Origin: Tissierellales bacterium
GTDB lineage: Bacteria > Bacillota > Clostridia > Tissierellales > VENL01
Reading direction: 5' to 3'
Assembly (NCBI GenBank): GCA_028280805.1
Contig: JANQLB010000084.1
Coordinates: forward strand, 62,001-126,000
DNA length: 64,000 nt
Below are positions 46,017-53,883 of the stretch, piece by piece (position 1 is the stretch's first letter; every line of letters starts with the position of its first letter). The notes under the pieces were generated by a model, which saw only the letters and a program-made list of their open reading frames with translations, searched no databases and was not told the DNA's origin. The position numbers and the translations under genes were made by a program.

Positions 46017-46322
46017 ATGAAAAACAAGGGATGTATAGAAATAATAACATTTAATCAAATTGAAAATGTAGAACAACAACAAGTTTGTAACGGTTTTAAG
46101 CAGCTTGATGTGTTTTATAAAAATTTTGATGGATATTATGGGATGGATATCGCTAAAGGAGAAAAAGGTCAATGGACTTTAGTATTACGTTGGGAGTCCA
46201 AAGAGCTTGAAAAGCAAGCAAGTGCAAATATGATGAAAAGCGATGAAACAAATCAGTTTAAAATGTTAGTTAATCCTAAAACAGTTGTTAAGAATGTATA
46301 TACTTGTATTGATATAAACTAA
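46017..46322 (+). CDS. Small ABM/dimeric alpha-beta barrel-like protein
   Basis: 101 residues, cytoplasmic. IEIITFNQIENVEQQQVCNGFKQLDVFYKNFDGYYGMDIAKGEKGQWTLVLRWESKEL follows the order strand-helix-strand-strand seen in antibiotic-biosynthesis-monooxygenase-type (ABM) folds. No catalytic residue is obvious. TTGGAGGTG precedes the ATG. A hairpin terminator follows, then an AraC-type regulator, which may control it. Function unknown. Confidence 0.5.
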   Translation: MKNKGCIEIITFNQIENVEQQQVCNGFKQLDVFYKNFDGYYGMDIAKGEKGQWTLVLRWESKELEKQASANMMKSDETNQFKMLVNPKTVVKNVYTCIDIN

Positions 46323-46357
46323 AATACAAGTGTAGTAATTAAAAATATTATAAACTA

Positions 46358-46395
46358 AAAGAGTACATTTTTTATAAGCAATGTACTCTTTATTA
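46358..46395 (+). terminator. Hairpin terminator before the AraC-type gene
   Basis: AAAGAGTACATT (46358-46369) and AATGTACTCTTT (46380-46391) pair perfectly over 12 bp with a 10-base loop. The arms closely resemble those of the hairpin at 51421-51446. Confidence 0.75.
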
Positions 46396-46485
46396 TACTA
46401 AATATATGATAAAATAAAAGCAAAATATTAGAATAAATTTTGTGACATATTAATAATGTGAGGTGAATAACAAATTGGGATAAAA

Positions 46486-47286
46486 ATGCAATTCTTTAAC
46501 AAAGTCAATCCATTACTTAAAAAGTTCATTCGACATTATTGGTATGTAAGTGGTGAAGAAAGAAAATCATCTAATAACAAATTATTACTTCCTATGGACC
46601 ATGTTGATTTGATTATTAATATGGGTGATCCATTTATCTATCTTAGAAATCATCAGATATATGAATTAGAAAATATTCATTTTCATGGGATAAGACAAAG
46701 TTCATTACAAATAATTGAATCAGGAAAAATACAAGCTTTGGGAATTAGTTTTACGCCTTGGGGCTTTTACTTTTTTACAAAGCAATCCATGAACAAATAC
46801 GTGGATAAAATAGTAAATTTAAGTTACGTAAATTATTTGTTATACCGAGATTTGTTTAATTACATGGTACAATTTTGCGAACCTTTAAAGTTTGTTAAGT
46901 TATTAGAAACATCATTCATAAAGTATGTTAAAGTTAGTGAACGAGAAGAAATTAACTGTAACTTAATTAAGAAATTTTTACAATGTAATTGTTCTAATAT
47001 AAAAGATTATTGTGAAGTCAATGAAATATCAGTACGTAGATTAGAGCGTATTTTTACAAAATATATTGGTGTCAGTCCCAAGAAATTTATGGATATTGTT
47101 AGATTTGAACAATGTACAAGAGATATTATTTATAATAATGAATCTAGATTAACAGATATTTCATATAAGCATGGATACTATGACCAATCTCACTTTGTAA
47201 AAGTATTTAAAGGTTATACTTACTATGCCCCAAGAGAATTCCAATTACATAAACCAGCCTTGAAGTCTTATTTATATCACAAATAG
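46486..47286 (+). CDS. AraC-family transcriptional regulator
   Basis: 266 residues. The N-terminal sensor domain (FIRHYWYVSG, LLPMDHVDLIINMGDPF, GIRQSSLQI) is of the DUF6597 type. The C-terminal double helix-turn-helix has EISVRRLERIFTKYIGVSPKKFMDIVRFE and ISYKHGYYDQSHFVKVFKGY. The upstream GAGGTGA lies about 20 bases from the ATG, so initiation may be weak. Ligand and targets are unknown; the small 46017 gene is the nearest candidate. Confidence 0.85.
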   Translation: MQFFNKVNPLLKKFIRHYWYVSGEERKSSNNKLLLPMDHVDLIINMGDPFIYLRNHQIYELENIHFHGIRQSSLQIIESGKIQALGISFTPWGFYFFTKQSMNKYVDKIVNLSYVNYLLYRDLFNYMVQFCEPLKFVKLLETSFIKYVKVSEREEINCNLIKKFLQCNCSNIKDYCEVNEISVRRLERIFTKYIGVSPKKFMDIVRFEQCTRDIIYNNESRLTDISYKHGYYDQSHFVKVFKGYTYYAPREFQLHKPALKSYLYHK

Positions 47287-47450
47287 TATAGTTTTTTTAA
47301 AAACCTGGTTTACATCTAAAAATAGAATACAATTAAAATTTAATATATAATAAAATAACTTAAAAAATAGATTATATTTAATAATCTAATATACTCATTA
47401 GTATTTTTTGTTAGTATAACCTTTAAACCAGTTAATTGATATAATAAAAC

Positions 47451-47672
47451 CTAAAGATACATATTTTTAAATTTTTTTAAGCATAAAATGTAATCAGCAC
47501 TAACATTATAGTATTTACATAACTTAATAAGATGTTTAATAGGTAATTCTCTAATCCCTAATTCATAACGTGAATAAACTTGCTGTGAAGTGCCTAGTAT
47601 ATCAGCAATCTGACCTTGAGTTAAATCGTGATCTTCTCTTAATTCTCTTATCATATTGTTATATTTTTTCAT
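47451..47672 (-). CDS. XRE-family repressor
   Basis: 73 residues, almost all a Cro/C1-type helix-turn-helix: MIRELREDHDLTQGQIADIL, SQQVYSRYELGIRELPIKHL. Start at the codon ending 47672, with GGAGG (47679-47683 on the complement) well spaced. It is divergent from a Spo0E-like gene, and two matching palindromes lie between them, so it very probably represses both. No partner domain or phage genes surround it. Confidence 0.85.
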   Translation of the reverse strand: MKKYNNMIRELREDHDLTQGQIADILGTSQQVYSRYELGIRELPIKHLIKLCKYYNVSADYILCLKKFKNMYL

Positions 47673-47698
47673 AATAATCCTCCAAGCATTTAAAATAT

Positions 47699-47727
47699 TG
47701 TATATATAAATAATTACATACAACCAA
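47699..47727 (-). promoter_or_regulatory. Promoter of the XRE repressor
   Basis: Read on the minus strand: TTGGTT (47722-47727) and TATACA (47699-47704) with a 17-base spacer. The -35 box lies in the first palindromic operator, which predicts autorepression. Confidence 0.5.
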
Positions 47728-47760
47728 ATGGTTGTGTTGAGCTTACAACTAAAAGGTTGT
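47720..47760 (+). promoter_or_regulatory. Paired palindromic operators between XRE and Spo0E-like genes
   Basis: Site 1 is ACAACCAAATGGTTGT (47720-47735) and site 2 is ACAACTAAAAGGTTGT (47745-47760). Both are 16-base dyads of the form ACAAC-N6-GTTGT, centres 25 bases apart. Site 1 covers the -35 of the repressor gene; site 2 sits between the -35 and -10 of the forward promoter. Likely binding sites of the XRE protein. Confidence 0.72.
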
Positions 47761-47765
47761 ATAAT
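47737..47765 (+). promoter_or_regulatory. Promoter of the Spo0E-like gene
   Basis: TTGAGC (47737-47742), 17-base spacer, TATAAT (47760-47765). The spacer is occupied by operator site 2. Confidence 0.65.
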
Positions 47766-47830
47766 AAAAATATTAATAGTAATTCTAACGTAAAAAGTAA
47801 AAATTATCATATAATGCAGAGGGGGAAGAA

Positions 47831-48013
47831 ATGTTAAATACAAAGTATAATAAAGCAAATATTAAGGATAAAATTATTAAACTAAGATTAGAACTGTATA
47901 AAGAGTACGAAAAATACGGCAATAGTGAAAGAGTAGTAAAAAAGAGTCAAGAGCTTGATAAATATATCTCTATACAGCAGAAACAATTAATAAAAAATAA
48001 ATTAGAACTATGA
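47831..48013 (+). CDS. Spo0E-family aspartyl-phosphate phosphatase
   Basis: 60 residues. KIIKLRLELYKEYEKYGNSE followed by VVKKSQELDKYI matches the Spo0E-like family (PF09388), with the diagnostic SQELD motif. Such small proteins remove phosphate from Spo0A and hold back sporulation. AGAGGGGGAAG precedes the ATG. It is expressed from a promoter overlapped by operators next to a divergent XRE repressor, so its level is probably switched by that protein. Confidence 0.82.
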   Translation: MLNTKYNKANIKDKIIKLRLELYKEYEKYGNSERVVKKSQELDKYISIQQKQLIKNKLEL

Positions 48014-48022
48014 TGAGTCTAC

Positions 48023-48065
48023 TATATAAAAAAGACGCTGAAATTTAAAGTGTCTTTTTTATATA
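48023..48065 (+). terminator. Terminator after the Spo0E-like gene
   Basis: TATATAAAAAAGAC (48023-48036) and GTCTTTTTTATATA (48052-48065) pair perfectly over 14 bp. The T tract is part of the right arm, and A tract of the left, so it could work both ways. Confidence 0.75.
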
Positions 48066-48321
48066 GAAACATTGTTAATGATAATAATTAAAAAAGGTTT
48101 ATAAAAATTATTACAATAAAATTCCTTTGTATTATCTACATCGTGACCTATCTTATAGTATATAGAAGATGTACAGGTAAAATAACTTAAGTTACAAAAT
48201 TATATTTAAAGTACGAATAAATATTATATATCAGCCTAAAAAAGGATTTAAGTAATCATTTTAAGAAATATGTAATAAAGATAATACAAGATTAATAATT
48301 AACATTATTTTTACATTAGTA
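48066..48321 (+). other. Gene-free A/T-rich gap
   Basis: No coding stretch or known RNA is seen. The only feature noted is a 12-base palindrome TAACTTAAGTTA at 48183-48194, far from either neighbour. Confidence 0.5.
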
Positions 48322-48330
48322 TGATATACT
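48322..48330 (+). promoter_or_regulatory. Extended -10 promoter of the UDP-glucose dehydrogenase gene
   Basis: TGATATACT (48322-48330) gives a TGn plus TATACT box. Transcription would start inside the 13-base tandem repeat that follows. Confidence 0.5.
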
Positions 48331-48355
48331 GTAGCGGTTAAATGTAGCGGTTAAA
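48330..48355 (+). repeat. Perfect 13-bp tandem duplication
   Basis: TGTAGCGGTTAAA occurs twice head to tail at 48330-48342 and 48343-48355, between the -10 box and the ribosome site. It is markedly less A/T rich than its surroundings. It may be a regulator binding site, or a simple duplication. Confidence 0.8.
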
Positions 48356-48381
48356 AACTAACAATCAAAGGAGAGATAGTT

Positions 48382-49722
48382 ATGAATTTGTGTGTTATAG
48401 GTACAGGGTATGTTGGATTGGTTTCTGGTGTATGCTTTGCTGAACTTGGCAACAAAGTTATATGTATTGATATTGATGAAGAAAAAATTAATAAGTTAAA
48501 TAATGATATTATGCCCATATATGAAAAAAACCTTAAAGAAATATGCTCAAAGAATAGAAAACTAGGAAACATTGAATTTACAACAGACTTGAATTATGGT
48601 GTTAAAAACAGTGATATTATATTTATTGCAGTTGGAACTCCATCTTTACCAAGTGGCAAAGCTGACCTTTCGGCAGTAGAAACAGTTGCAAAAAACATTG
48701 CAAGATTTATTAATGGATATAAAATAATAGTTAATAAAAGCACTGTTCCTGTTGGCACACAAAAGTGGGTAACACAAGTTATTAAGCAAAATCAAATTGA
48801 AAAACATGACTTTGATGTTGTTTCTAATCCGGAATTTTTAAGAGAGGGTACTGCTGTTTATGACACAATGAACACTGATAGAGTTATAGTTGGATCGGAT
48901 AGTCAAAAAGCAGCTAGTATAATGATTGAGCTACATAAACCTTTTAATGCACCAATTGAAGTTATGAGTCCTGAGAGTGCAGAAATGGTAAAATATGCAG
49001 CCAATGCTTTTTTAGCTACAAAAATAAGCTTCATTAATGAAATAGCAAATATTTGTGAAAAAGCAGGAGCAGATGTAAGTAAAGTTGCTAAAGGTATAGG
49101 ACTGGATAATAGAATATCACATAAATTCTTGAGAGCCGGTATTGGATTTGGAGGAGCTTGTTTCCCTAAAGATACTAATGCTATTGTAAAAATTGCAGAA
49201 GAATTGGGATGTAATTTTAAAGTTGTAAAAAGTGTTATTGAAGCCAATCAAATTCAAAAACTTAGAGCAATAGATAAACTTATACATGCTTTAACGGATA
49301 TTAAAGGAAAAACGATTGGTATTTTAGGACTTTCTTTTAAACCGGGAACTGACGATTTAAGAGAAGCACCATCCATTGATATTATAAGCAAAATTCAAGA
49401 GCTAGGTGGAAAAATAAAAGCTTATGACCCTATTGCTATTGAAAACGCAAGAGAAGTACTAAAAGATATAGAATATTGTAACAATCCATATGATACAGTA
49501 AAAGACACAGATGCAGTAATTCTTGCAACAGAATGGGATGAATTTGAAAAAATAGATTTAGAAAAAATTAAAGGATTAGTAAAAAATCCTGTATTTATAG
49601 ATGGTAGAAATGTCTTTGATTATGAGAATATGACTAAGCTTGGATTTAAATATTATTGCATTGGTAAAATAGATGCAGAATTTGAAGGACTTAAGATGAA
49701 AGAAAGATATTTTAGTAAGTAA
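48382..49722 (+). CDS. ugd: UDP-glucose 6-dehydrogenase family protein
   Basis: 446 residues. The NAD site is VIGTGYVGLVSGVCFAELG; the catalytic cysteine lies in GFGGACFPKDT; STVPVGT, NPEFLREG and LGLSFKPGTDDLREAPS are all conserved. It oxidises UDP-glucose to UDP-glucuronate for surface glycans. AAAGGAGAG precedes the ATG. UDP-ManNAc or other UDP-sugar dehydrogenases share these motifs, but the overall text fits Ugd/TuaD best. Confidence 0.88.
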   Translation: MNLCVIGTGYVGLVSGVCFAELGNKVICIDIDEEKINKLNNDIMPIYEKNLKEICSKNRKLGNIEFTTDLNYGVKNSDIIFIAVGTPSLPSGKADLSAVETVAKNIARFINGYKIIVNKSTVPVGTQKWVTQVIKQNQIEKHDFDVVSNPEFLREGTAVYDTMNTDRVIVGSDSQKAASIMIELHKPFNAPIEVMSPESAEMVKYAANAFLATKISFINEIANICEKAGADVSKVAKGIGLDNRISHKFLRAGIGFGGACFPKDTNAIVKIAEELGCNFKVVKSVIEANQIQKLRAIDKLIHALTDIKGKTIGILGLSFKPGTDDLREAPSIDIISKIQELGGKIKAYDPIAIENAREVLKDIEYCNNPYDTVKDTDAVILATEWDEFEKIDLEKIKGLVKNPVFIDGRNVFDYENMTKLGFKYYCIGKIDAEFEGLKMKERYFSK

Positions 49723-49735
49723 ATACTAAATAAAC

Positions 49736-49775
49736 AAATCCCCATAGCAGCAAAAGGGGATTTTCCCATTTTTTC
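49736..49775 (+). terminator. Terminator after ugd
   Basis: AAATCCCC (49736-49743) and GGGGATTT (49756-49763) around a 12-base loop; TCCCATTTTTTCC follows. Confidence 0.75.
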
Positions 49776-49900
49776 CATTGTCAGATTTTACATCATTTTT
49801 TTTTCATTGAAACGTATACTTAAAGAAGTTTTTATTATAAAATAATGATATTAGTACATACATTGGGAACATACATAATCTTACGAAAGGATGACTTATA

Positions 49901-51436
49901 ATGACTAAAAGAATTACATCAATAATATTAAGTGTGATTCTGGTTTTTATGGTTTATTCAAATGTTACACATGCAGTACAAAGAGGCATAAATCCATCTA
50001 GAGAGTCTATAGAAAAAAAGATTGAAGAAATTGCACACAAAAGAGGTATTCCAAGTGTAATTTTAAAATCAATTGCAAGAGTTGAAAGTATTTATCAGCA
50101 GTACAAACCAGATGGCAGTGTGTTTAGAGGGTCAAGCGGTGAAATAGGTCTTATGCAGATTTATAACAAGTATGGATATTATGATAGTAACAGACTTAAG
50201 TATGATATATGGTACAATATAGAGATTAGTGCAGAGATTTTACTTCAAAAGTGGGCAAATTATGGACAAGTAGGAAACATGGATCCAAATATTTTAGAGA
50301 ACTGGTATTTTGCTTTGTGGGCATATAATGGATGGTCTTCTTTAAATAATCCTAATGCTGGTAAAAAGGTAAATACATATCAGGAATTAATATATAAAGT
50401 TGCTAAAGATGAATATGGACAAGACATAACAAGCATTGATACAAACCTGCTTCCAAACAGCGGTAAACCTAGTAAAAACATTCATGTTCCAACACCTGAA
50501 AAAACACATATGGGTGATATTCCAGTTTATATGGAAGGTGATTTAGTAGCAGTTGATAGCAGTAAGCCCTTAACATTAAGAAGTAATCCGAGTTCAACCA
50601 TTATAGATTATTTAGAAAATGGAACAACTTTAGAAGTAATAGAAGGACCTGTTTTAAAAGATAGCTTTTTATGGTATAAGTTAAGGAAAGTTGACGATGG
50701 CTTAGAAGGTTGGACTGTTTGTAATTGGATAGATAAAATAGGGTCGAAATATCCATTTGAAGATATTGGAGGACTATTAGAAAGAGATTATATAATTAAG
50801 CTTCATGATAAGGAAATCATAAAAGGACATGGTAATGGTCAATTTAATCCTTATGATAATATAAACAGACAAGAAATTAGTGTATTATTAGCTAATGCTC
50901 TCAATTTAGAATCTTTAGATTATACGTTACCGTATGATGATGCTAGCTTTATTTCAGATTGGGCGGTTGATTCTGTTAAAGCAGTTAGTGAAGCTGGTTT
51001 CATGGTATACAATGAAGATGATAATATGTTTAATCCTTATAACAATTTAACACGTGAGGAAGCTGCTTTTATTGCTGCAAAGGTATTAGATAATTATCTT
51101 GTAAAAGACACACAACTGGAAAATGATTCAGACGAGGAAGTAACAGTAGAAGATATTGCAGAGATACCAGAAGATGAAAACCATAACGAAGAAACTGTTA
51201 AAGAGAAAAAGCATAATATACCTATAGAACAGATGATTGAGGAGTATGTTGGATTTAAAGATGCGTATAATGTCTCGTCGTGGGCTTATGAATCAGTAAA
51301 AATTGTAAGAGAAGAAGGGATTATGGAAGGTGTAGAGGGTATGTTTAGCCCTAAAGAGTATGTTAAAAGAGCAGAAATATCAAAGATATTAGTTAAATTA
51401 TTAGATAGAATAGACTGGCAAGAGAGTACATACTAA
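49901..51436 (+). CDS. Secreted SLT-domain muramidase with SH3 and SLH domains
   Basis: 511 residues. Signal peptide 1-25 (THA cleavage). Residues 45-165 form a lytic-transglycosylase-like domain with the catalytic glutamate in SIARVESIYQQY (Glu62) and GEIGLMQIYNKYG. An SH3-like domain follows (about 212-285, LTLRSNPSS...GWTVCNWI). Three S-layer homology repeats (about 290-345, 352-405, 455-505) are split by an acidic linker (410-450). SLH repeats bind pyruvylated wall polymer, so the enzyme is wall-anchored. Its last codons are part of a palindromic terminator shared with yyaC. Confidence 0.87.
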   Translation: MTKRITSIILSVILVFMVYSNVTHAVQRGINPSRESIEKKIEEIAHKRGIPSVILKSIARVESIYQQYKPDGSVFRGSSGEIGLMQIYNKYGYYDSNRLKYDIWYNIEISAEILLQKWANYGQVGNMDPNILENWYFALWAYNGWSSLNNPNAGKKVNTYQELIYKVAKDEYGQDITSIDTNLLPNSGKPSKNIHVPTPEKTHMGDIPVYMEGDLVAVDSSKPLTLRSNPSSTIIDYLENGTTLEVIEGPVLKDSFLWYKLRKVDDGLEGWTVCNWIDKIGSKYPFEDIGGLLERDYIIKLHDKEIIKGHGNGQFNPYDNINRQEISVLLANALNLESLDYTLPYDDASFISDWAVDSVKAVSEAGFMVYNEDDNMFNPYNNLTREEAAFIAAKVLDNYLVKDTQLENDSDEEVTVEDIAEIPEDENHNEETVKEKKHNIPIEQMIEEYVGFKDAYNVSSWAYESVKIVREEGIMEGVEGMFSPKEYVKRAEISKILVKLLDRIDWQESTY

Positions 51437-51446
51437 TGTACTCTCT
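51421..51446. terminator. Shared bidirectional terminator inside two convergent gene ends
   Basis: AGAGAGTACAT (51421-51431), loop ACTA, ATGTACTCTCT (51436-51446), perfect 11-bp stem. It contains the stop region of the SLT/SLH gene and abuts the stop of yyaC on the other strand. T tracts are weak, so efficiency is uncertain. Confidence 0.6.
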
Positions 51447-51963
51447 AAATATTTGCATTTAATAATCCTTTAACAATAACTTCAGCCATGCTCATGACAA
51501 ATGAAAGTCTTACAGAATGTAGAGACAAACTTTTATATGTTTTAATACCATCAACTATACCTATGATAGATAAATCTCCTACTGAGGGAAGATTCTTACC
51601 AACACCTTTACCGGGATAAATAGGTTTACTTCTTATCTGTATATTTCCCACATGATTTTTTTCTCCTAAACAGGCATCAATAGCAATTATTCTGTGGAGA
51701 GGATAATACTTATTAATGAAGCTTATCCTTTCACTTATGTTTAAGGCGTGAATTGGTTCATCTAATGTACCAAAAACAGGGAAAGAAAATTTATTCTTTA
51801 CTAGCAGTGTTCCAACTAATGGACCTAAGCTGTCTCCAATACATTTATCTGTTCCTATACAAACTACAGCGACTTTGTTTTCATAAAAGGGTTTTAAGTA
51901 TTCTCCTAATGCAGATGGAGCTATCTTATCCTTATAATAGACAATTACATCTTCCATATTCAT
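51445..51963 (-). CDS. yyaC: YyaC-family spore protease-like protein
   Basis: 172 residues of the DUF1256/YyaC family, related to the germination protease fold. VAVVCIGTDKCIGDSLGPLVG, GTLDEPIHALN, IIAIDACLGEKNHVGNI and GVGKNLPSVGDLSIIG are the family blocks. The start at 51963 is chosen for AAAAGGGGG ten bases upstream; a longer frame runs through a hydrophobic unrelated stretch and is not credible. A sigma-E-like promoter precedes it, consistent with a sporulation role. Confidence 0.85.
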   Translation of the reverse strand: MNMEDVIVYYKDKIAPSALGEYLKPFYENKVAVVCIGTDKCIGDSLGPLVGTLLVKNKFSFPVFGTLDEPIHALNISERISFINKYYPLHRIIAIDACLGEKNHVGNIQIRSKPIYPGKGVGKNLPSVGDLSIIGIVDGIKTYKSLSLHSVRLSFVMSMAEVIVKGLLNANI

Positions 51964-51987
51964 CAAGTCACATTCCCCCTTTTGTCC

Positions 51988-52017
51988 AATATATGAAATT
52001 ATTATCAGGAATATGAC
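51988..52017 (-). promoter_or_regulatory. Sigma-E-like promoter of yyaC
   Basis: Read on the minus strand: GTCATATT (52010-52017), 14 bases, CATATATT (51988-51995). The -35 equals the sigma-E consensus and the -10 matches six of eight (CATACAMT). It is about 25 bases before the start codon. Confidence 0.6.
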
Positions 52018-52111
52018 ATTTGAGTATAGGTGTATTTTTAAAATTAAAGGCAATACTACTAAGGATAGCCTACATGCCAAGTAGCTATTTGCATTATCAA
52101 TGATGAACAAA

Positions 52112-52150
52112 AAGAGAGTCCAAAAAACTTTTAAGCTTTTTGGACTCTTA
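52112..52150 (-). terminator. Terminator of the ttcA-like gene
   Basis: AGAGTCCAAAAA (52115-52126) pairs with TTTTTGGACTCT (52137-52148). On the minus strand it ends in CTCTTTTTG, fitting the gene at 52157-52867. Confidence 0.75.
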
Positions 52151-52156
52151 ATTTAT

Positions 52157-52867
52157 TTAGAACCAAAGATTTATTTGATTTTTATTTTTTAGTGCAGTCA
52201 TAACTCTATCTCTGCCTCCGGGTATTTCTTTATATACTTTCTTTAATCTGCTTTTCATTTCCTCACGTTTAGTATTTTTATCCATAGGACATGGACTTGT
52301 AACTACGGGTATATTATTTCTTTTAACTTCTACAACAATTTCACTTTCCTTAGCATAAATCATTGGACGTATAACATGAATTTTTTTTCTAGACATAAAT
52401 GACTTTGGAGAAAAGGTGCTAATACTTCCGGCATAGAAAATATTTAAAAACAGCGTTTCTATAGCATCATCACTATGATGACCTAATGCTAAAGTAGTAA
52501 GACTTCGTTCCTTCATTAAATTGTGTAATGCTCCTCTTCTCATGTTAGCACACAGAGAACAAGGATTTTTCTCTTTTCTAGCTTCAAAAACAATTTGTGC
52601 TATTTTCGTTTCTTTTATTGTATATGGAACATTAATTTTCTTACAGAAATCTTCTATAGGCTGTAAACTAAAATCTTCAAAACCTAAAGATATAGTTAAT
52701 GCTTCTAAGTCATATTTTGCTGGACTAAATCTTTGAAATAATTTAAGAGCATATAGTAGAGTCATACTGTCCTTTCCTCCTGATATTCCAACAGCTACTT
52801 TAGCTCCATCTTGTATCATATCAAAGTCTTGAACAGCCTTCCTTACACATCCAAGAATTTTTTTCAT
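52157..52867 (-). CDS. TtcA-family tRNA 2-thiolation enzyme
   Basis: 236 residues. The PP-loop SGGKDSMTLLYAL (about 30-42) and the CSLCANMRRGAL motif (CxxC, about 102-113), with a third cysteine in TSPCPMD, fit TtcA/TtuA-type enzymes that carry an Fe-S cluster and thiolate tRNA. LGHHSDDAIETLFLNIFY is conserved. AAAGGCTG precedes the ATG. Whether it modifies C32 or another base cannot be told. It lies next to a tRNA relic. Confidence 0.83.
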   Translation of the reverse strand: MKKILGCVRKAVQDFDMIQDGAKVAVGISGGKDSMTLLYALKLFQRFSPAKYDLEALTISLGFEDFSLQPIEDFCKKINVPYTIKETKIAQIVFEARKEKNPCSLCANMRRGALHNLMKERSLTTLALGHHSDDAIETLFLNIFYAGSISTFSPKSFMSRKKIHVIRPMIYAKESEIVVEVKRNNIPVVTSPCPMDKNTKREEMKSRLKKVYKEIPGGRDRVMTALKNKNQINLWF

Positions 52868-52933
52868 ATTATATCAGCCTTTCTATGTTCTTAAATAAAA
52901 AAACTCATCCCCATAGGATAAGCCTTAAATTGA

Positions 52934-53012
52934 TGGTCAGGGTGGCAGGATTTGAATCCACGACCCTCTGGGCCCCCAAACCAGATGCGTTACCAAACTG
53001 TACTACGCACGA
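52934..53012 (-). pseudogene. Degenerate tRNA-Pro(UGG) gene
   Basis: On the minus strand the text follows tRNA-Pro: TAGTACAGTTTGGTAACGCA (D arm), TCTGG stem, loop with TTTGGGGG, CCAGAGGGTC, GGATTCAAATCC (T arm), CACCCTGA and encoded CCA (52934-52936). Faults: the 5' acceptor strand (TCGTGCG) does not pair with CACCCTG, two D-stem pairs are lost, the anticodon loop has nine bases (TTTGGGGGC) instead of seven, and the T stem has A-C where G-C is normal. It is most likely a pseudogene. Confidence 0.75.
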
Positions 53013-53231
53013 TAACGTTTAACTCTTATATTATAATACAAACATAAAAGCCCCACAACATTACATATAAGCCTTAAGCCATGAAAATTTAACTTTTAAG
53101 TTAAATGAACAAAATTATAACTTCTTTACTTATACTTAAACAAATATTCATAATATTAGAATCAAAACTTTTATTAAGCATAGGAATGTTATATAATTAA
53201 TATGTTATTAATTAAACATTGGAGGCATATA

Positions 53232-53711
53232 ATGGGAGAAATATTTAGTGAGCTAAAAAACGAAATACTTGTAATTTTATTATCTGCGGCACCTGTATCC
53301 GAACTTAGAGGAGCTATACCTGTAGCAATATCATTAGGATTTAGTCCAGCTCAAAGCATGGCTTTGGCGATATTTGGGAATATGTTACCTGTTCCCTTTC
53401 TACTTATTCTTCTTAATCCAGTATTTAATTATCTAGAAAAAATAAATGCATTTAGAAAAATTATAGACTGGATAAAGAAAAGAACATTAAGAAAGAGTGA
53501 AAAAATAAGAAAATATAAAATAATAGGGTTATTTCTTTTAGTTGCCATACCTTTACCTACAACAGGGGCATGGACAGGTACAATTGCAGCAACACTTTTT
53601 AATTTTAAATTTAAAGAAGCTTTTTTTGCTATTTTTTTAGGAGTAATAGTGGCTGGGATAATAGTAGTTATGCTTTCTGTTCAAGCCAGTTCGTTATTTG
53701 AACTGATATAG
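53232..53711 (+). CDS. Small multidrug export-type membrane protein (COG2426)
   Basis: 159 residues with about four hydrophobic segments. LSAAPVSELRGAIPVAISLG, GNMLPVPFLLILLNP and VAIPLPTTGAWTGTIAA are the conserved blocks of the small multidrug export family (PF06695), whose substrate is unknown. The ATG at 53232 has TTGGAGG upstream; the earlier in-frame ATG at 53202 lacks one. Confidence 0.8.
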   Translation: MGEIFSELKNEILVILLSAAPVSELRGAIPVAISLGFSPAQSMALAIFGNMLPVPFLLILLNPVFNYLEKINAFRKIIDWIKKRTLRKSEKIRKYKIIGLFLLVAIPLPTTGAWTGTIAATLFNFKFKEAFFAIFLGVIVAGIIVVMLSVQASSLFELI

Positions 53712-53738
53712 ATATCTAAAGACAATACTAAAATATAA

Positions 53739-53806
53739 ATAAAAAATATATACAAGGTGATTAATAAGCTTAAATACTTAAAAGTCACTCTTTGTATATA
53801 TTTTTT
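53739..53806. terminator. Bidirectional terminator between convergent genes
   Basis: A left arm ATATATACAA followed by GGTGA (about 53743-53760) pairs with GTCAC then TTTGTATATAT (about 53785-53801), with A and T tracts at the outer ends and some bulges. It separates 53232-53711 (+) from 53884-54864 (-). Confidence 0.65.
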
Positions 53807-53883
53807 ATTGAGTAAAGTAAGTTTAAAATTTGTATGTCCATATATAACTTTCTAACTAATTTATTTAGATACAAAAACTTTTA

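Noticed and set aside
47305-47431. CTGGTTTA and TAAACCAG as ends of a miniature transposable element
   Set aside because: The arms are only eight bases, 110 bases apart, with no target duplication, so chance is likely in this A/T-rich gap.
51964-52110. Longer N-terminus for YyaC
   Set aside because: The extension covers the ribosome site and a sigma-E-like promoter and reads as an unrelated hydrophobic stretch.
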